Shown: positions 5,475 to 5,548 of the stretch, one piece after another | Layout: the number at the start of each line of letters is the position of its first letter | Numbering within the stretch: position 1 is the first letter of the stretch | NCBI GenBank assembly: GCA_025454565.1 | Contig: JALOOE010000198.1 | Coordinates: 1 to 5,548, forward strand | Length of the DNA stretch: 5,548 bases | DNA from: Anaerolineae bacterium | Lineage (GTDB): Bacteria > Chloroflexota > Anaerolineae > CG2-30-64-16 | Reading direction: 5' to 3' | Made by a program: the position numbers and the translations under genes | The notes under the pieces: model-generated | The model's database searches: none | The model's input: the letters and a program-made list of their open reading frames with translations, nothing else | What the model was told of the DNA's origin: nothing

Positions 5475-5548
5475 TTGACCACCTCTCACATTGTCCTGCG
5501 CGAGGTCAAGGATGCTGACGGTTCCCGGCTTCTCCAAGCCTCGCTTAC
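5475..5548 (+). CDS. Start of a small hypothetical protein (C-terminus off the window)
   Basis: A frame starting at TTG 5475 runs open to the window end (24 complete codons). The residues after the start include LREVKDADGSRLLQASL (8-24), which resembles the N-terminus of a small family of uncharacterised bacterial proteins, as I recall them; no function is known to me. About two thirds of third positions are G or C, in contrast to the preceding intergenic DNA, supporting coding. The same frame is open back to 5391 but contains no ATG or GTG, so TTG is the only normal start. A weak GAGAG lies 7 bases upstream. The opposite strand here has stops in all frames within a short distance. Confidence 0.55.
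   Translation, partial: MTTSHIVLREVKDADGSRLLQASL

Overview
The window is GC-rich bacterial DNA. It holds two clear complete genes, a third complete except for its N-terminus, a gene-poor stretch of about 640 bases, and the first 24 codons of a further gene. All coding is on the + strand. The best guess for the source is an environmental Chloroflexota (Caldilinea/Anaerolineae-like). This rests on the tandem DUF1800/DUF1501 pair, a C-terminal IYLPLLRR element of a kind I associate with exported Chloroflexota proteins, and the composition. It is an inference, not a proof.

Layout. Positions 1-1626 encode a DUF1800-family protein whose extreme N-terminus lies outside the window. Four bases later (1631-2980) comes a DUF1501-family protein with a twin-arginine signal, its ribosome binding site embedded in the last codons of the upstream gene. 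After a 44-base gap, 3025-4833 encodes a complete glycoside hydrolase family 2 beta-glucuronidase of 602 residues. It has both catalytic glutamates and the N-x-K carboxylate-recognition motif, and no export signal.

From 4834 to 5474 I recognise no gene. The first part is very GC-rich and carries a 9-bp inverted repeat enclosing an orphan Shine-Dalgarno-like sequence, then a weak candidate terminator near 5020. The base composition then falls to about 43% GC (hand count, 5031-5220), with a dyad at 5071-5086 and two overlapping small ORFs of doubtful status. Next comes a run of closely spaced stem-loops (5321-5454), ending 20 bases before a TTG-initiated reading frame at 5475 that runs off the window. 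That frame begins like a small hypothetical protein family with an LREVxDxxGxRLLQASL start.

How the genes fit together. DUF1800 and DUF1501 are a recurrent adjacent pair of exported proteins of unknown function. The beta-glucuronidase is predicted cytoplasmic and would hydrolyse imported glucuronides. Whether it belongs to the same transcript is unproven: no convincing terminator or promoter lies in the 44-base gap. The most unexplained part of the window is the stem-loop run before the last gene; it matches no RNA class I can name.
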